Assembly (NCBI GenBank): GCA_023512835.1
Contig: CM042089.1
Coordinates: forward strand, 55,609,427 to 55,673,426
DNA: 64,000 bases
Source of the DNA: Taxillus chinensis
Lineage: Eukaryota; Streptophyta; Magnoliopsida; Santalales; Loranthaceae
Direction: 5' to 3'
Under the pieces are notes generated by a model. The model did not search any database, was not told the DNA's origin, and saw nothing but the letters and a program-made list of their open reading frames with translations. This document shows, piece by piece, positions 35,079 to 47,200 of the stretch; the first letter of the stretch is position 1, and each line of letters begins with the position of its first letter. The position numbers and the translations under genes were made by a program.

Positions 35079-37378
35079 TTACACTTTTGGTGCCCAAACT
35101 TGTTTCGGGCGGTTAGAAAGAACAACAGTAATGTCAACAGTTCCGGATTTGACTTTGCTAGGACTTTTAGCTCTCCAAGTTGACTTTGATTTGTTAGGTT
35201 CAGCTGCTTCTTTTATTTCAGTTATCTTAGGAGAGACACTCCTTTGAGGTTTAGCTTTTGTTTTGCTCGAAGAACCCTTTTTATTGAACTGATCTTTATT
35301 GGTACGAATTTGATTACAAAGCCAGTTATCAGATAAACTCCAACATTCATAGTGATAATGACCTCTTTCCCTACGAGATGGAACAGACACTATAATGCGG
35401 AGTACAAACAAGGGATACGGTCTCTTAGATTTCTAGACTTTCTACTCTGTTCCCTGTGGCCTAATCCATTGCGTTTGGGTGACGCGCTCTTGGCCCTAGA
35501 TGCGTCAGCCTTAGCCTTTCCTTTCTTTTTGGGTGCTACAGTTTTGGCTTTAACTGCAGCAGCCTTCCCTTCATCATTAGTTACGGGTGCTACTGCTTCG
35601 GGAAGTGCAGTAACAGCCTCAACTCCACAGTCATAAACTATGGTGCCACCTGAAATGAAACCATCCAACGGTTTAGGCGTACTAACAGGATATAAGTTGG
35701 TTAGTTTTGGAGTGAAATCCGGAGGACACTCAGTAGCTTGAGCATTGGAGGTTGATGATTCTAAACCTAGGCCAGGTTTGACTCGAACATTATCCGGATC
35801 AGTCCTGAATGAAGAGGCTATTTCCCCGGATTTAAGCCACTTGCGATTTATTTCCTTTTCCTGTTCTAGTTTATTCTCGAGTCTTTTTACAATAACTTTT
35901 AGGCCTGAGAGATTGGTATTTAGCAGATGATTTTCAGCCCTTAGATCGTGATACCAAGTTTCTTTTCCTCTGAAGTCAGCTATGTCTTTTTCAAGGCTAG
36001 CAATAGTAAATTCAAGACGTTTATTCTGACTTTCCATATCTTTGTACATTTGATTAATTATTAGTCTCTCATTCTTTTTATGATCTCGTTCAGTAACAAG
36101 AGATTCTATTTTACTCATGAGCTCAGAGATAGAAGGTACCTCAGTATTTGCCATGAGGCAGACGTTCGGCTTAGGAGTTGGCTCATCATCCGAGGATTCC
36201 TCCTCTTCTTCCGAGCCACTGATGTACTTTGTCACGAACGCCTTCCTCTTGTTTTTGCTGTTGTCTGAGGTGGTACGTCGAGGAGTAACCTTGTCACTTT
36301 TTTCTGCTATTTTAGTTTTGGATCTGCATTCCTTGGCCCAGTGATCGGGTTTCCCACAATTAAAGCATTATTGGGAGCTCGACTCCGATCGTTCCTTCCT
36401 TCTGGATGATGAGGAGCCTCTTCTGAATCCTTTTCTACTTTTCCGAAGGAATCGTTCAAAGGATTTAACAAGAAGAGCTATTTCCTCTTCTGCGTCTGAG
36501 TCAGAATTCTCTGACTCATCCGTATCATCCTCTTGATGATTACTGGAGCATTTTGTAGCTTTTAGGGCTACCCCTTTTTCTTTCCGAGCTATTTTCTCAT
36601 CACGGTCAGTGTATCTGAATCTGACATCATGAGTACGAAGCTCTCCGTATATTTCTTCAAGGGCAGTAAACGGCCAGTTTTTGTCAGCTTGTATCTGGAG
36701 CTGCTTGGAGTAGTAGCGATCCGGCAAGGATCGAAAGAACTTGTCATTGATTTGAGACTGAGTGTAGTGTTCATTGACAGTTTTTAGCTCTAGAATGAGC
36801 TTGCCGAATCTCCGATAGATACTCTCAAGGGATTCGCCAGGTTTGTGATTGAAACTCTCAAAGTTCTGTCTGAGAGCACATATCACGTTTTACATCTAGG
36901 ACTGACTTCCCTCATAGAGGATTGTCAGTTTATCCTAGACAGCTTTTACTAACGTGCAGCCCTGGACGTCCATGAAAGCCTCGGAATCCAAAGACGATGT
37001 AACGTAAGCCAAAGCCTTTTCGCTAGCGCACTGCCAGGCTTTTTCATCGTTGGTAAGTTCGGCATCCGTCTTTGGCCTTCTAACTCCATGTTCTCCGATA
37101 GTCATCCGAATTGGAATCTCCTGATGAAGACAGGGCCACATGAGATGGTCATGGCATACCATGAACATCTTTATGCGAGCTTTCCACTGGGAGAAAAGCT
37201 CAGGAGTGAATTTGGGCGGTTTTGTCAGAGTAAAACCAGAACTCCGTGGTTGAGTAGTGGAGGCAGCAGCAGGTTGAGGTGGGTCGACGTTTTCACTGCT
37301 GCTTCGATTCGGGATGGGCTCTTGTGCACCTTCGGAGTTAAGGCGAGTGTTGAATAGCATACTGCTTTCTTCGGCCAT
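35079..37378 (-). pseudogene. gag of element C, broken
   Basis: From ATG 37378 (MAEESSMLF) to TAA 35079-35081. UBN2-type core at 37300-36600, an acidic linker around 36500, a coiled coil at 36130-35800 (LESLVTERDHKKNERL, KRLENKLEQEKE) and the second knuckle region near 35370, where the first Cys pair is spoiled by a frame change (CTACGAGATGG for CTACAGATGG). A stop or frame change near 36890 and at 36370 splits the ORF further. Confidence 0.86.
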
Positions 37379-37425
37379 TGCTGAGAGTGAAAGAGTGGGA
37401 TCTCTACTTAGAACAAATAGAACTT

Positions 37426-37437
37426 GCTCTAATACCA
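37426..37437 (-). other. Primer binding site of element C
   Basis: Minus strand TGGTATTAGAGC, one C-to-T change from the tRNA-iMet site seen in B. Confidence 0.85.
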
Positions 37438-37439
37438 CT

Positions 37440-38849
37440 TAATGGTCGCTTGGAGCCTAGAGGGGGGGGGGTGAATAGGCTCTTATCCAAACTCTCTATA
37501 TTCTCTTATGACACAAACACTTATCTAGTTAAGTGATAGAATCACTGTGGAAGATAACCAGATAGTGGAAGTATTTTGTTTTATTATCAAAAGATAAATA
37601 CAACAAAATAGAAGCAAGACTCTTTTACACTCTGTTTACAAAAGGATTCACACTCTAGCCTATATTATCTCTTTGAACTCTTGTGCATACACAATATTGA
37701 TTCAGGCTTATTCGCACGCACTTTACATATACAAGTATAAATATTTATACAAAAACATTCCTAAAAGACAACCTTGGAACTTGTAGTTCCGGAATGCGTT
37801 CAGAACAACTATTCCTCGGTAGTCTCTCCGCCTTGACTGCTGCGGTTTGTGGAGCTCAAGATCTTGGGTTTGAAGAGTATAAGTGCCTTTGTGAGTTCCC
37901 AAATATAATTAAAGTTGTGTCCACATATCCGGGTGATCCACGTGTAAGATTCTTCAGGTTCTCAACAAGTTTGTCTTACATCGGGACACCACGAGCTGAT
38001 AATCTTAAATATGGTTAAGTTGAAGCAGCATCTTCTTGGTCCGGTGTAATTTTCGTTACTCCGTAGCTAATGAAGCTCGGAACCTTACTCCGTGTCAGTG
38101 GTTGCTTACTCCGTATCTATTTGGTACTGGAATCCTTAGTCCGTGTTAGCGCTTCTTTACTCCGTGTGAATGAGAAGGTCGAAGTGCTTATTCCGTATCT
38201 GCGCTTCCTTACTCCGTATGTAAGTTCCTTACTCTGTATGTAAGTTTCTTACTCCGTGCGAGTCTAAAGGATCGGATGGCTTACTCTGTACTAGCACATC
38301 CTTACTCCGCATGAGTGAGTGGTCCGGATTCCTTACTCCGCATCTAAGTTCCTTACTCCGTGCGAATAAGGACTCGAGTCCTTATTCCACATCAGTACTT
38401 TCTTACTTCGTATGTATGGAAGACTCGGATGCCTTACTCTGTGTCTTCTTTACTTTAGTTCACTTGAGTGAAAGACTTAACTTTTAGCTCCGTGTCGACT
38501 CTTTTACTTCGTGCGACCTTGTAGACCAAGATTCTTACTCCGCATCAGTTTGACTTAATCCATTTCAGATATTAAGAGCAGATTCCGTAATCCGTACCTT
38601 TTAAGTTCTTAGTCCGCACGAATGTTCCTTATTCCGTATGTATTGGTGACTTAGTTATTTACCAAGTATTTGACGACACTCACTCTTGTCCGGATCAGGA
38701 TTATGTATCCTGTCCTTAGCTTTGCTCTCACGAGTGTATCTCCGGATTAATAACACATCTTCTGCAATGATCAAAGAAACACAAAAGATCTCAAATCAAA
38801 TTACATAGGGCTTTATCAGCACAATCCAAATTCTGGGCTTGATCCAACA
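37440..38849 (-). repeat. 5' LTR of element C
   Basis: 1410 bp, pair of 25718-27109. Begins TAATGG (mutated TG) and ends CCAACA; TATA box 37742-37749 (minus). Right flank ATATT is the TSD. Confidence 0.93.
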
Positions 38850-38854
38850 ATATT

Positions 38855-38958
38855 AACCTGTCATCCTAACCTGTCACAATGCATAACACAACATTCATAT
38901 AGGCATAGTAACTTTCAGTTATCTCCTAAAATGTCCTCAGGACAAGGAGGCTGTCGCA
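38855..38958 (+). other. Leader of element F (right part)
   Basis: Continues the F leader after C's TSD. An ATG at 38931 is out of frame with ORF1 by one base, so a single-base indel between 38931 and 38959 may have separated ORF1 from its start. Confidence 0.5.
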
Positions 38959-40140
38959 GTGGTGGCCCAAGCATCTGGAGACATTCAACTTCGCCTTGGA
39001 GACTTTCAGCCAGGGGAAACCCACAACGCAGAACATATTATCATAGAAGATCAGCTGGACTACACTAAGGAGGTGGAGACAATATGGAGGCAGCGGTCAG
39101 ACGAAAGGAAAAACATATACATACAAAAGTTTGGGGATTTGCTCCATGTGACCGAGCTACTGGCCGATACAGATATATTTGGGGCAGCCATATATTTCTG
39201 GGAGCCTCGACGGCGGTGCTTTGACTTCAACGGCATAGATCTAGTTCCCACAATAGAAGAATACAAAAGATTATTGGACATCCCCGTGGAAAACAAAATG
39301 AAGATCTATCTACCTGAGCCCAGAAGGTCATGTCGAAGGGCCTTTGCTGAGATTATGGGAAAGCCAGTATGGAACTCACCGGCGGTCACAACCTACGGTG
39401 GGCGAGAATATCTTCCATGGGCAACAATCAAAGAAATCATACAGACTGCAACAGAAGCAGAGGCACACAAACTGCTTACACTAGCTATATATGGGCTAGT
39501 CATTTTCCCGAGGATACCGGCCCACATCGATGGGGCAATTGTAGATTTGGTCCAGCAGGTGCTCAAAGGATATGACCCTACTCCTGCTATCTTGGCTGAA
39601 ACCATCCGATCTCTTACTTACCTGAGGAGTAAAGGCTCGAGACAGTTCATGGGGTGCTTACCTCTCCTATGTACCTGGTTACAAGGCAATTTCCCATGTA
39701 GTGTTCACCGTTTCCCTGCTGTTTATCAAGTACCAGCCATAACACTGCTAGATATTCTGCTCAGCAAGTGGAGCCTACCAAAAGACTTTGAAAGCTGGAA
39801 AAAGAAGTTGGAGAACCTCACAGAAGTTGACATTACCTGGACTGCTCCTTGGATGCCGGTGGTCTCCATGACATATAGCTGCGGGGACTACAATTGGGTT
39901 CCACTTTTAGGTCCCTGGGGAGGAACTGCATATGCACCACTGCAGGTGGGAAGACAAGTGGGGCGTCATCAGATTATTCCCGTGCTCTTTGGCATGGAAG
40001 AGTGTGACTTCACTTACAGCAGAACTATGCTCACAGAAGAAGGCAAGAAGATGTATCAAGCATGGTCCACACCACACAAGATCCAACCCAACAGCTCAAA
40101 ACCTGGTGTTTACCCTGCATACATATCTTGGAGGGCATAA
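38959..40140 (+). CDS. ORF1 of Ogre-type element F
   Basis: 393 codons open from a GTG at 38959 to TAA 40138-40140, with no in-frame ATG in the stretch before it; the natural start may be the out-of-frame ATG 38931. The protein is hydrophilic with Trp-rich blocks (IYFWEPRRRCFDF, NWVPLLGPWGGTAYAPL) and matches what I recall of the extra ORF that precedes gag in Ogre/Tat elements and of related plant 'mobile domain' proteins. Its role in the life cycle is unknown. It is followed by about 485 bp before gag. It is the longest region of F without a stop or frameshift. Confidence 0.75.
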   Translation: MVAQASGDIQLRLGDFQPGETHNAEHIIIEDQLDYTKEVETIWRQRSDERKNIYIQKFGDLLHVTELLADTDIFGAAIYFWEPRRRCFDFNGIDLVPTIEEYKRLLDIPVENKMKIYLPEPRRSCRRAFAEIMGKPVWNSPAVTTYGGREYLPWATIKEIIQTATEAEAHKLLTLAIYGLVIFPRIPAHIDGAIVDLVQQVLKGYDPTPAILAETIRSLTYLRSKGSRQFMGCLPLLCTWLQGNFPCSVHRFPAVYQVPAITLLDILLSKWSLPKDFESWKKKLENLTEVDITWTAPWMPVVSMTYSCGDYNWVPLLGPWGGTAYAPLQVGRQVGRHQIIPVLFGMEECDFTYSRTMLTEEGKKMYQAWSTPHKIQPNSSKPGVYPAYISWRA

Positions 40141-40624
40141 CACAAGCCACAGCTAACTTCAGACATGAAGGTTATCCTCCAGGAGAATCAGACTTTAAGG
40201 CAGCAGATCCAAAGGCTAGAAGCATCTCTAAAAGGAGCTCTTCAAAGGCTGCAGCTGAGGGAAAAACAGATCGAGACGATAATGAAGCAGAGGGAGGAAG
40301 CAGGTGAACGACCACCCCAGAGAAAGAGGCGCCGTGCTCCTTAGGAGATGACTAGAAGAATGCCTTAAGATCATGTAGTGATAGCTTTTATTTTACATGG
40401 CATTTCAGCATTGTATGTTTGTATTGAGTGTTTGTATTGTATGTTTTGTTTGCAATAAAGTTTGTTTCTTTAACCCTCTGCATAGACATTCATGCATACA
40501 TGTATATCAAATGAAAAATCAAATAAAAATTCCCTTGTACCCAGGTGGGTAGCAGCCTCCCTCCAGGATTGCGCACTCTTACAATCTCAGATCCCGACGC
40601 AATCAAATACCTCAACCGCAGCCA
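40141..40624 (+). other. ORF1-gag interval of element F
   Basis: The first 200 bp read as a Gln/Glu/Lys-rich coiled-coil-like peptide in a frame following ORF1 (QTLRQQIQRLEASLKGALQ, and so on), so ORF1 may originally have extended to about 40345 before a frame change. The rest is AT-rich untranslated sequence. Confidence 0.45.
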
Positions 40625-42373
40625 ATGGCAGAAGAAACAGAGAACAGACTCATGGGGTTGGAACAGTCACAACAAACCCTACATGGGCAAATGTCTGCAA
40701 TAATGGAAATGCTCACAAAATTGACTGAAGAAAGAGGAAGACTTCCGACAAGGGGAACTACCAATCACCATCAAGAGCAGGGACAGGAGGCCATTCAGTC
40801 ACCCAACCTGGCTCCAAGCCAGGCGCCCACATACCATCCTGCTATGGCACAACCTCCAACCCCAAATCAAACTCATTTCACTATGCCTGCACCGGGAAAT
40901 ATAATGGAAGCGGTGGGTTCCCCAGCTCCTCAGGAAAATGTTGAGTCTTCCGCTCTACGCCGACTCGAGGAAAGATTGAAAGCCGTAGAAGGCACTGACA
41001 GTTATGGCATGACCAGCCCACAAGACTTATGCTTAGTCCCTGGAGTGGTGCTGCCACCAAAATTCAAAATCCCGAGTTTGAAAAGTTCAACGGGACCCGA
41101 TGTCTAAAGACACATTTGGCCATGTCTTGTCAAAAGATGGTCGCTTATCTTGGTGAAGACAAGCTCCTCATGCATTGTTTCCAGGAGAGCCTAACCGGGG
41201 GAATCCCTTCGCTGGTACTTTCAACCGAATGGAAACCGCATTAAGACATGGAAGGATTTGGCTACCTCTTTCCTGGCACAATACAAACATGTCACCGAGC
41301 TAGCGCTGGATCGACTAACCTTGCAGTCCATGGAAAAGGGATCCGAGGAGAACTTCAAAGATTATACACGAAGATGGAGAGAGGCCGTTGTGGAGGTCCA
41401 ACCTCCTCTTATCGAAAGAGAACTCACCACTCTTTTTATCAACACACTAAAAGGCGTATACTACTAGAAGTTGATAGGTAACGTCTCCAACAGCTTTGCA
41501 GACTTGGTTGCATCTGGTGAACGTGTAGAAAGTGGAATTAAAGGAGGAAAACTAAAGGGTGATGCAAGTGAGGCATCAAAATGGTTTCAACCACCAACAA
41601 AAAAGAAGGAAAATGAAGCCAACCTGGTATACCAAGCATACCAATCAATACAACCAACATTCTACCAAGCGCTAGGATGCTACAGAGGGTCCCCGATGAG
41701 TCGCTATGCCGCACCTGCTCCATCTCCCCAATTCATGCCATACCTGCCGCAAGGAGGGGTCCCATTTCCATACTCAATGGTACCCAACTCATTTCAACCG
41801 AGAGTGCCATACCCAGAGCAACCAAGGCCAGCAACTCAGGAAGGACCAGGAGCCCCATTCCAAGGACAGGGGCAACCAAGGGCCCCGACCCGGCAAGCAG
41901 AGCGAATCAGGCTTCTCGTCGACCACAACAAGAGTTTGATCCTATTCCAATGACTTATGCGGAATTATACCCCAAGCTCTTAGAAGCAAGGATGGTAACC
42001 CTATACCCTTGGGAGAAATAAAGACTCCTCCCCCAGCCTGGTATAAGCCAGATGCTATCATGCAGGTGGAGCTGGACATGATATCGAGAATTGTATAACA
42101 TTCAAAAGGAAGGTTCAGGCATTAAAGGATGCAAAATGGCTGGATTTTTTTGCACTGTCTGGGATGCCAAATGTGAACAGCAATCCTCTCCCAGAACACT
42201 CCAATAATGTTGCTAGTATCGAAAATGAAGCACGGCTGGAAAGGGTCTCCCAAGTACAAATGGAGAAAACACATTTGTTTACTCTGTTATAGGAACATGG
42301 CTATATACTTGCTAAAGACACGTTAAAGGCAGGAAAAGAAACAGATGGGGAAAAACAATGCCCTTATCACAAG
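40625..42373 (+). pseudogene. gag of element F, frameshifted
   Basis: ATG 40625 (MAEETENRLMGLEQSQQ). A coiled-coil N-terminus and Pro/Gln-rich linker lead into the Ty3/gypsy gag core (DKLLMHCFQESLTG ... RLTLQSMEKGSEENFKDYTRRW ... TTLFINTLKG). The frame leaves at about 41090, returns near 41258, meets TAG at 41465-41467 and shifts again near 41930. A C-X2-H-X6-H-X4-C knuckle-like motif (CPYH...GHDIAEC) at 42359-42403 lies in the protease frame. Expected role: capsid and RNA packaging. Confidence 0.8.
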
Positions 42374-44062
42374 ATGTCACGAGGACATGACATCGCAGAA
42401 TGTACTGAGTTTTCCGAGGTGGTGCAAAAACTCATGGACCAAAGGATGATAGAATTCTCAAGAGGAGGAATGGACAACCAAAGCCACATGTGGGTGCCAA
42501 CACCCCTTGTCTTAACTGTTAAGGCTTCGGAGATCCCGCTACTGCCACATGGAATCAAGCCTCTCACTATCCATGCCTCAAGTCTCGTGCCAGACAAGGG
42601 GGAGAGGACCGAAATCCCACAACTACCGCATGGAATTGCATCCCTCACCATAAGTGTTCCTGCTCCTTTCCCCTACAAAACTGATAAAGCAGTCCCATGG
42701 AATTACAGTTGTGAAGTAGTCCAGGGAGCCACCGCAGCAGAGAAGATAACTAGGAGTGGTAAGGCTTATGCCCCTGATATGGCTGACAAAGCAAGGAAGG
42801 AAAAAACTGTAGAACCAGACATTGAGCCAACGTTGGAGGCAACAAAGAAAGGAGCACCGGTCACTAAAAAAGAGACATTGGAATTCCTAAAATTCATTAA
42901 ACAAAGTGAGTATAATATTGTGGATCAGCTAAGCCGACAACCGGCTCACATCTCCTTGCTCTCATTAATGATGGATTCCCAACCCCACCGGGAAGAACTG
43001 CTGAAAGTTTTAAGCCAAGCTTACGTTCCACCGACCGTCTCAGTGGCAAATGTTGATGGAATCGCTAGTAACCTCATCATGAATAACGTCATTAGCTTTG
43101 GAGATGACGAGCTATCCCAAGAAGGAAAGGGGCACATAAAAGCTCTGCACATTACAGTCAAATGTAAGGAGCATACCATAGCCCGAGTACTCATTGACAA
43201 TGGCTCTGCCTTGAACATTATGCCCTTGCATATACTGCAACAACTTCCAATCGACACATCCTATATGTGTCCTTGTACGATGAAAGTACGAGTATTCGAT
43301 CGAGGAAAGCATGACGTGGGGGGAACTCTGGATGTTCCACTCATAATTGGGCCAACTACTTTTATGGTGGAATTTCAGGTGATGGACATCACGCCATATT
43401 ACAGTTGTTTGTTGGGAAGACCCTGGATCCACATGGCAGGAGCAGTGCCATCAAGTCTCCACCAGAAGATGAAGTTTGTAATGGGGGACCAGCTTATCTG
43501 CATCTCTGGAGAGACAAGTTTCCTTGTCACCAAACTGGCATCAGTTCCTTATATTGAAAGCAACGAAGATGTGCCAGAATGCTCCTATCGGGCTTTTGAG
43601 ATGGTGAATGTCGCTTCTGTCCCAGACCATCGTCTCTCGAAGGCAGCAAAAATGGTTATAGCCACTATGATCAAACAGGGGTACAAACCGGGGCAAGGAT
43701 TAGGCCCGACAGCTCAAGGGATTCAGAAACCCCTGACCATCCGAGAAAATACCGAAAAGTTTGGGCTAGGCTACGTCCCTACAAAAGCTGACAGACATAG
43801 GGAAGCTATCAAGAAGAGGGAAGTCAGAATGGCAAGATTGCAGAAAAGGCCAGTACAAGAAGAAAGGAGAAGCTTTCCCCCTTTGAATGTTACATTCCGG
43901 AGTGGAGGGTTTATCTATAAAAGCCAACCTGAGCCCAAGACGGGGACTGTAGCCGTATTGGACACAAATGAGCATGCACCAAGCGAGATGGTTCAGTTAG
44001 TGCGAGAGGATCCTAACCAGCCATTGAACAATTGGATCAGCCTGGACCTCCCCATAATATAA
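42374..44062 (+). CDS. Protease with C-terminal G-patch of element F
   Basis: 562-codon open stretch continuing the gag end. An aspartic protease core is seen at VLIDNGSALNIMP (Asp at 43196-43198) with the GRPWIH flap-end segment about 75 residues later. A G-patch follows at about 43640-43790 (KQGYKPGQGLGPTAQGI). G-patches after protease occur in some retroviruses and in Tat-lineage gypsy elements and may bind RNA. The stretch ends at TAA 44060-44062; RT resumes in a different frame after about 180 bp. The annotated start at 42374 is only the first Met of the open stretch. Confidence 0.8.
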   Translation: MSRGHDIAECTEFSEVVQKLMDQRMIEFSRGGMDNQSHMWVPTPLVLTVKASEIPLLPHGIKPLTIHASSLVPDKGERTEIPQLPHGIASLTISVPAPFPYKTDKAVPWNYSCEVVQGATAAEKITRSGKAYAPDMADKARKEKTVEPDIEPTLEATKKGAPVTKKETLEFLKFIKQSEYNIVDQLSRQPAHISLLSLMMDSQPHREELLKVLSQAYVPPTVSVANVDGIASNLIMNNVISFGDDELSQEGKGHIKALHITVKCKEHTIARVLIDNGSALNIMPLHILQQLPIDTSYMCPCTMKVRVFDRGKHDVGGTLDVPLIIGPTTFMVEFQVMDITPYYSCLLGRPWIHMAGAVPSSLHQKMKFVMGDQLICISGETSFLVTKLASVPYIESNEDVPECSYRAFEMVNVASVPDHRLSKAAKMVIATMIKQGYKPGQGLGPTAQGIQKPLTIRENTEKFGLGYVPTKADRHREAIKKREVRMARLQKRPVQEERRSFPPLNVTFRSGGFIYKSQPEPKTGTVAVLDTNEHAPSEMVQLVREDPNQPLNNWISLDLPII

Positions 44063-44240
44063 TGCTTACGGGTTGCTGGGATTTAATGTATTCTACTTTA
44101 ATGTACTTTGAAGCTGTGAACATTTGTTATTCCTTAAACCTTCCAATAAAATGTGTTTTACAAAATCTTTCATGGTGCATTCCATTCATAACATATGCAT
44201 ATCATATTTGGTTACCAACTTGTCATTCTCTTATAAGCAG
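44063..44240 (+). other. Putative intron between protease and RT of F
   Basis: AT-rich, stop-rich segment between the protease ORF (frame 2) and the RT ORF (frame 1), ending TTATAAGCAG at 44240, a fair plant 3' splice site. Ogre elements are known to carry an intron at exactly this place. I could not identify a convincing donor, so the exact left boundary is open. Confidence 0.5.
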
Positions 44241-47200
44241 GTATCACAATGTCAATGAAAACATAGCATGCGAAGGCGAAACGAGATGCCAAAGGTTTGA
44301 CCAAAGTCCAAACTGGGAGCAGCCCGTGTTTGAAGCTGACGAAAATGAGATAGAGGAGACACCTGAACTACCAGGGGAGATTATACCCCTATTGGACAGG
44401 GAAGACCATTTCTCCATTCCAAGTGAAGACCCAGTAGAAACAGTGAATTTGGGGGCGGTTGCCGAACCAAGAGAATTAAGGATGGGATCCTTAATAGCTA
44501 CCGACATCAAGAAGCAATTAATTGAGCTGTTAAGGAGCTACATAGATGTTTTTGCATGGTCGTATCAAGATATGCCAGGATTAGACACGGACATAGTGCA
44601 GCATCACATACCAGTGAGGCCGGAATGCAAGCCAGTACAACAGAAATTGCGAAGAATGAGACCAAAGATGATACTGAAGATTAAAGAAGAAGTCAAAAAG
44701 CAATGGGATGCAGGTTTCCTAAGTGTCTCCCACTATCCAGAATGGGTGGCCAATGTTGTACCAATACCGAAGAAAGGAGGCAAAGTACGCATGTGTGTTG
44801 ACTATAGAGATCTGAACGGGGCCAGTTCGAAGGATAACTTCCCGCTTCCTCATATTGATACCTTAGTGGATAATACAGCAAAACACGCCCTATTCTCAAT
44901 CATGGATGGTTTCTCGGGCTATAATCAAATTCATATGGCCCCCGAACACAAAGAGAGGACCACATTCACGACACTTTGGGGCACTTTCTGCTATAATGTG
45001 ATGCCGTTTGGTCTAAAGAACGCAGGAGCCACCTATCAGTGAGCCATGGTGACTCTATTCCATGATATGATGCATAAGGAAGTCGAAGTATATGTGGACG
45101 ACATGATAGCCAAATCACGAAGCACTGAAGATCATATCGAAGTACTCCGCAAGCTCTTCAATAGGCTACGGAAATATCAGCTGAAATTGAACCCCGAAAA
45201 GTGCACTTTCGGATCCATGTCAGGAAAACTGTTAGGTTTCATTGTGATCCAAAAAGGAGTTGAAATCGATCCAGATAAAGTTCGAGCTATCCAAGAGATG
45301 CCACCACCACGGACCATCAAGGAGGTTAGAGGATTCCTAGGGCAACTGAATTATATTGCCCAATTTATTTCCCAATTAACAGCCACATGCGAACCCATTT
45401 TCAATACTTTACGGAAGAACAACCCCGAAATTTGGAATGACAAGTGTTAAGAAGCTTTTGACAAGGTCAAACAATACCTGTCTAATCCACCTATTTTGGT
45501 CCCACCAGTATCGGATAGACCTCTGATCTTATACTTGACCGTTTAGGAGTCAGCGATGGGTTGTGTCTTGGGGCAACATGATTCTACAGGCAAGAAGGAG
45601 CAGGCCATTTATTACCTCACCAAGAAGTTCACCATCAATGAAGAAAACTACACACCCTTGGAGAAGATGTGCTATGCTCTTGTCTGGATAACAAGAAGAT
45701 TGGGGCAATACACTCTTTATCATACTACTTTGCTGATTTCAAGGCATGATCCGCTCAAATATCTCTTGGAAAAGCCATCCATTTCTGGAAGAATCGCCAA
45801 GTGGTAGTTGATCCTATCGGAGTACGATATCATCTACATACCTCAAAAAGCCATAAAAGGAAGTGCGATAGCCGACTATCTGGGAGATAGAGCGCTGGAA
45901 GACTTTGAGCCCATGACTATTGGCTTCCCAGATGAGCACATCAACATCATTTCGGCCGAAGTATCAGACATATGGACGATGTGGTTTGATGGAGCCTCCA
46001 GTCTTTTAGGTCACGGTGTTGGGGCCATCCTGATATCCCCAAAAGGCGAACATTTTCCCATGGCGGCAAAGCTAACCTTCCCTTGTACAAACAATGTAGC
46101 AGAATATGAGGCTTATGTGATGGGACTTCAAGAAGCCATTAACAAAGGAATCAAAAAATTACGAGTGTTCGGCGATTCGGCACTCATAATTTTTCAAGTA
46201 AGGGGTGAATGGGAGACTCGAAACCACAAATTAATCCCATATCGAAAGCACGTTGCAGAGTTAGCCGATCAATTCGAAGACATCACGTTTGAGCATATGC
46301 ACAAGGAATACAATCAGCTCCCTGACGCGCTGGCAACTCTAGCCTCCCTCCTTCGGCTAGACACAATGTTGGAAGTTCAGTCTTTTGATATCCGCATACA
46401 AGATGCTCCTGCACATTGCATGGCCATTGACGAAAATACCGAAGAAAAGCCTTGGTATAATGATATCAGACAATACTTGCTTAAACAAGAATATCCAGCT
46501 GAGGCCTCTGAGTCTGATAAAAGAAATATCCGAAGGTCAGCATCCAACTATTATCTTGATGGCTCGATTCTGTACAAGAGAAACCATGACATGGTGTTAT
46601 TGCGGTGTGTGGCAAAAGAAGAATCGACACAAATAATGAAAGAAGTGCACGAAGGGGAATGTGGTTCATATGCAAATGGACATGCATTAACAAGACAAAT
46701 CATGCGAATGGGCTATTATTGGGTCACCATGGAAAAAGATTGCATTGAATATGTGCGCAAATGCCTCAAGTGTCAAATTTATGGCGATAAGATCCAAGTA
46801 CCGCCGTCCAAACTACACGTGATGGTTTCCCCGTGGCCGTTCTCGCTTTGGGGCATTGACGTTATCGGACCAATATCTCCAAAAGCTTCTAATGGTCATC
46901 GTTTCATTTTGGTAGCCATTGATTACTTCACCAAGTGGGTAGAAGCAGCATCATATGCTAATGTCACACAGGCTGTGGTACTTCGATTTATGCGGAACAA
47001 CATCATATGCCGATATGGGCTTCCCGAGCAGATCATAACGGACAATGCTGCCAATTTAAACAGTCGAATGATAGGGAGGTTGTGTGAAACATACAAAATT
47101 CAACACCGCAACTCGACCCCCTATCGCCCAAAGATGAATGGAGTAGTCGAGGCAGCCAACAAGAACATCAAGAACATTATCAGAAAAAGGACTGAAACAT

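Larger units (their letters stand above)
25718..38849 (-). mobile_element. Complete Sirevirus-like element C
   Basis: 13,132 bp with LTRs of 1392 and 1410 bp and TSD ATATT (25713-25717 and 38850-38854). It sits in the leader of F. In transcription order: 5' LTR, PBS, gag, pol, spacer, ORF3, PPT, 3' LTR. It has the best preserved RT-RNase H of the minus-strand copies and an ORF3 without frameshifts. A few dozen LTR differences are visible, more than in A, so it is older than A. Confidence 0.94.
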
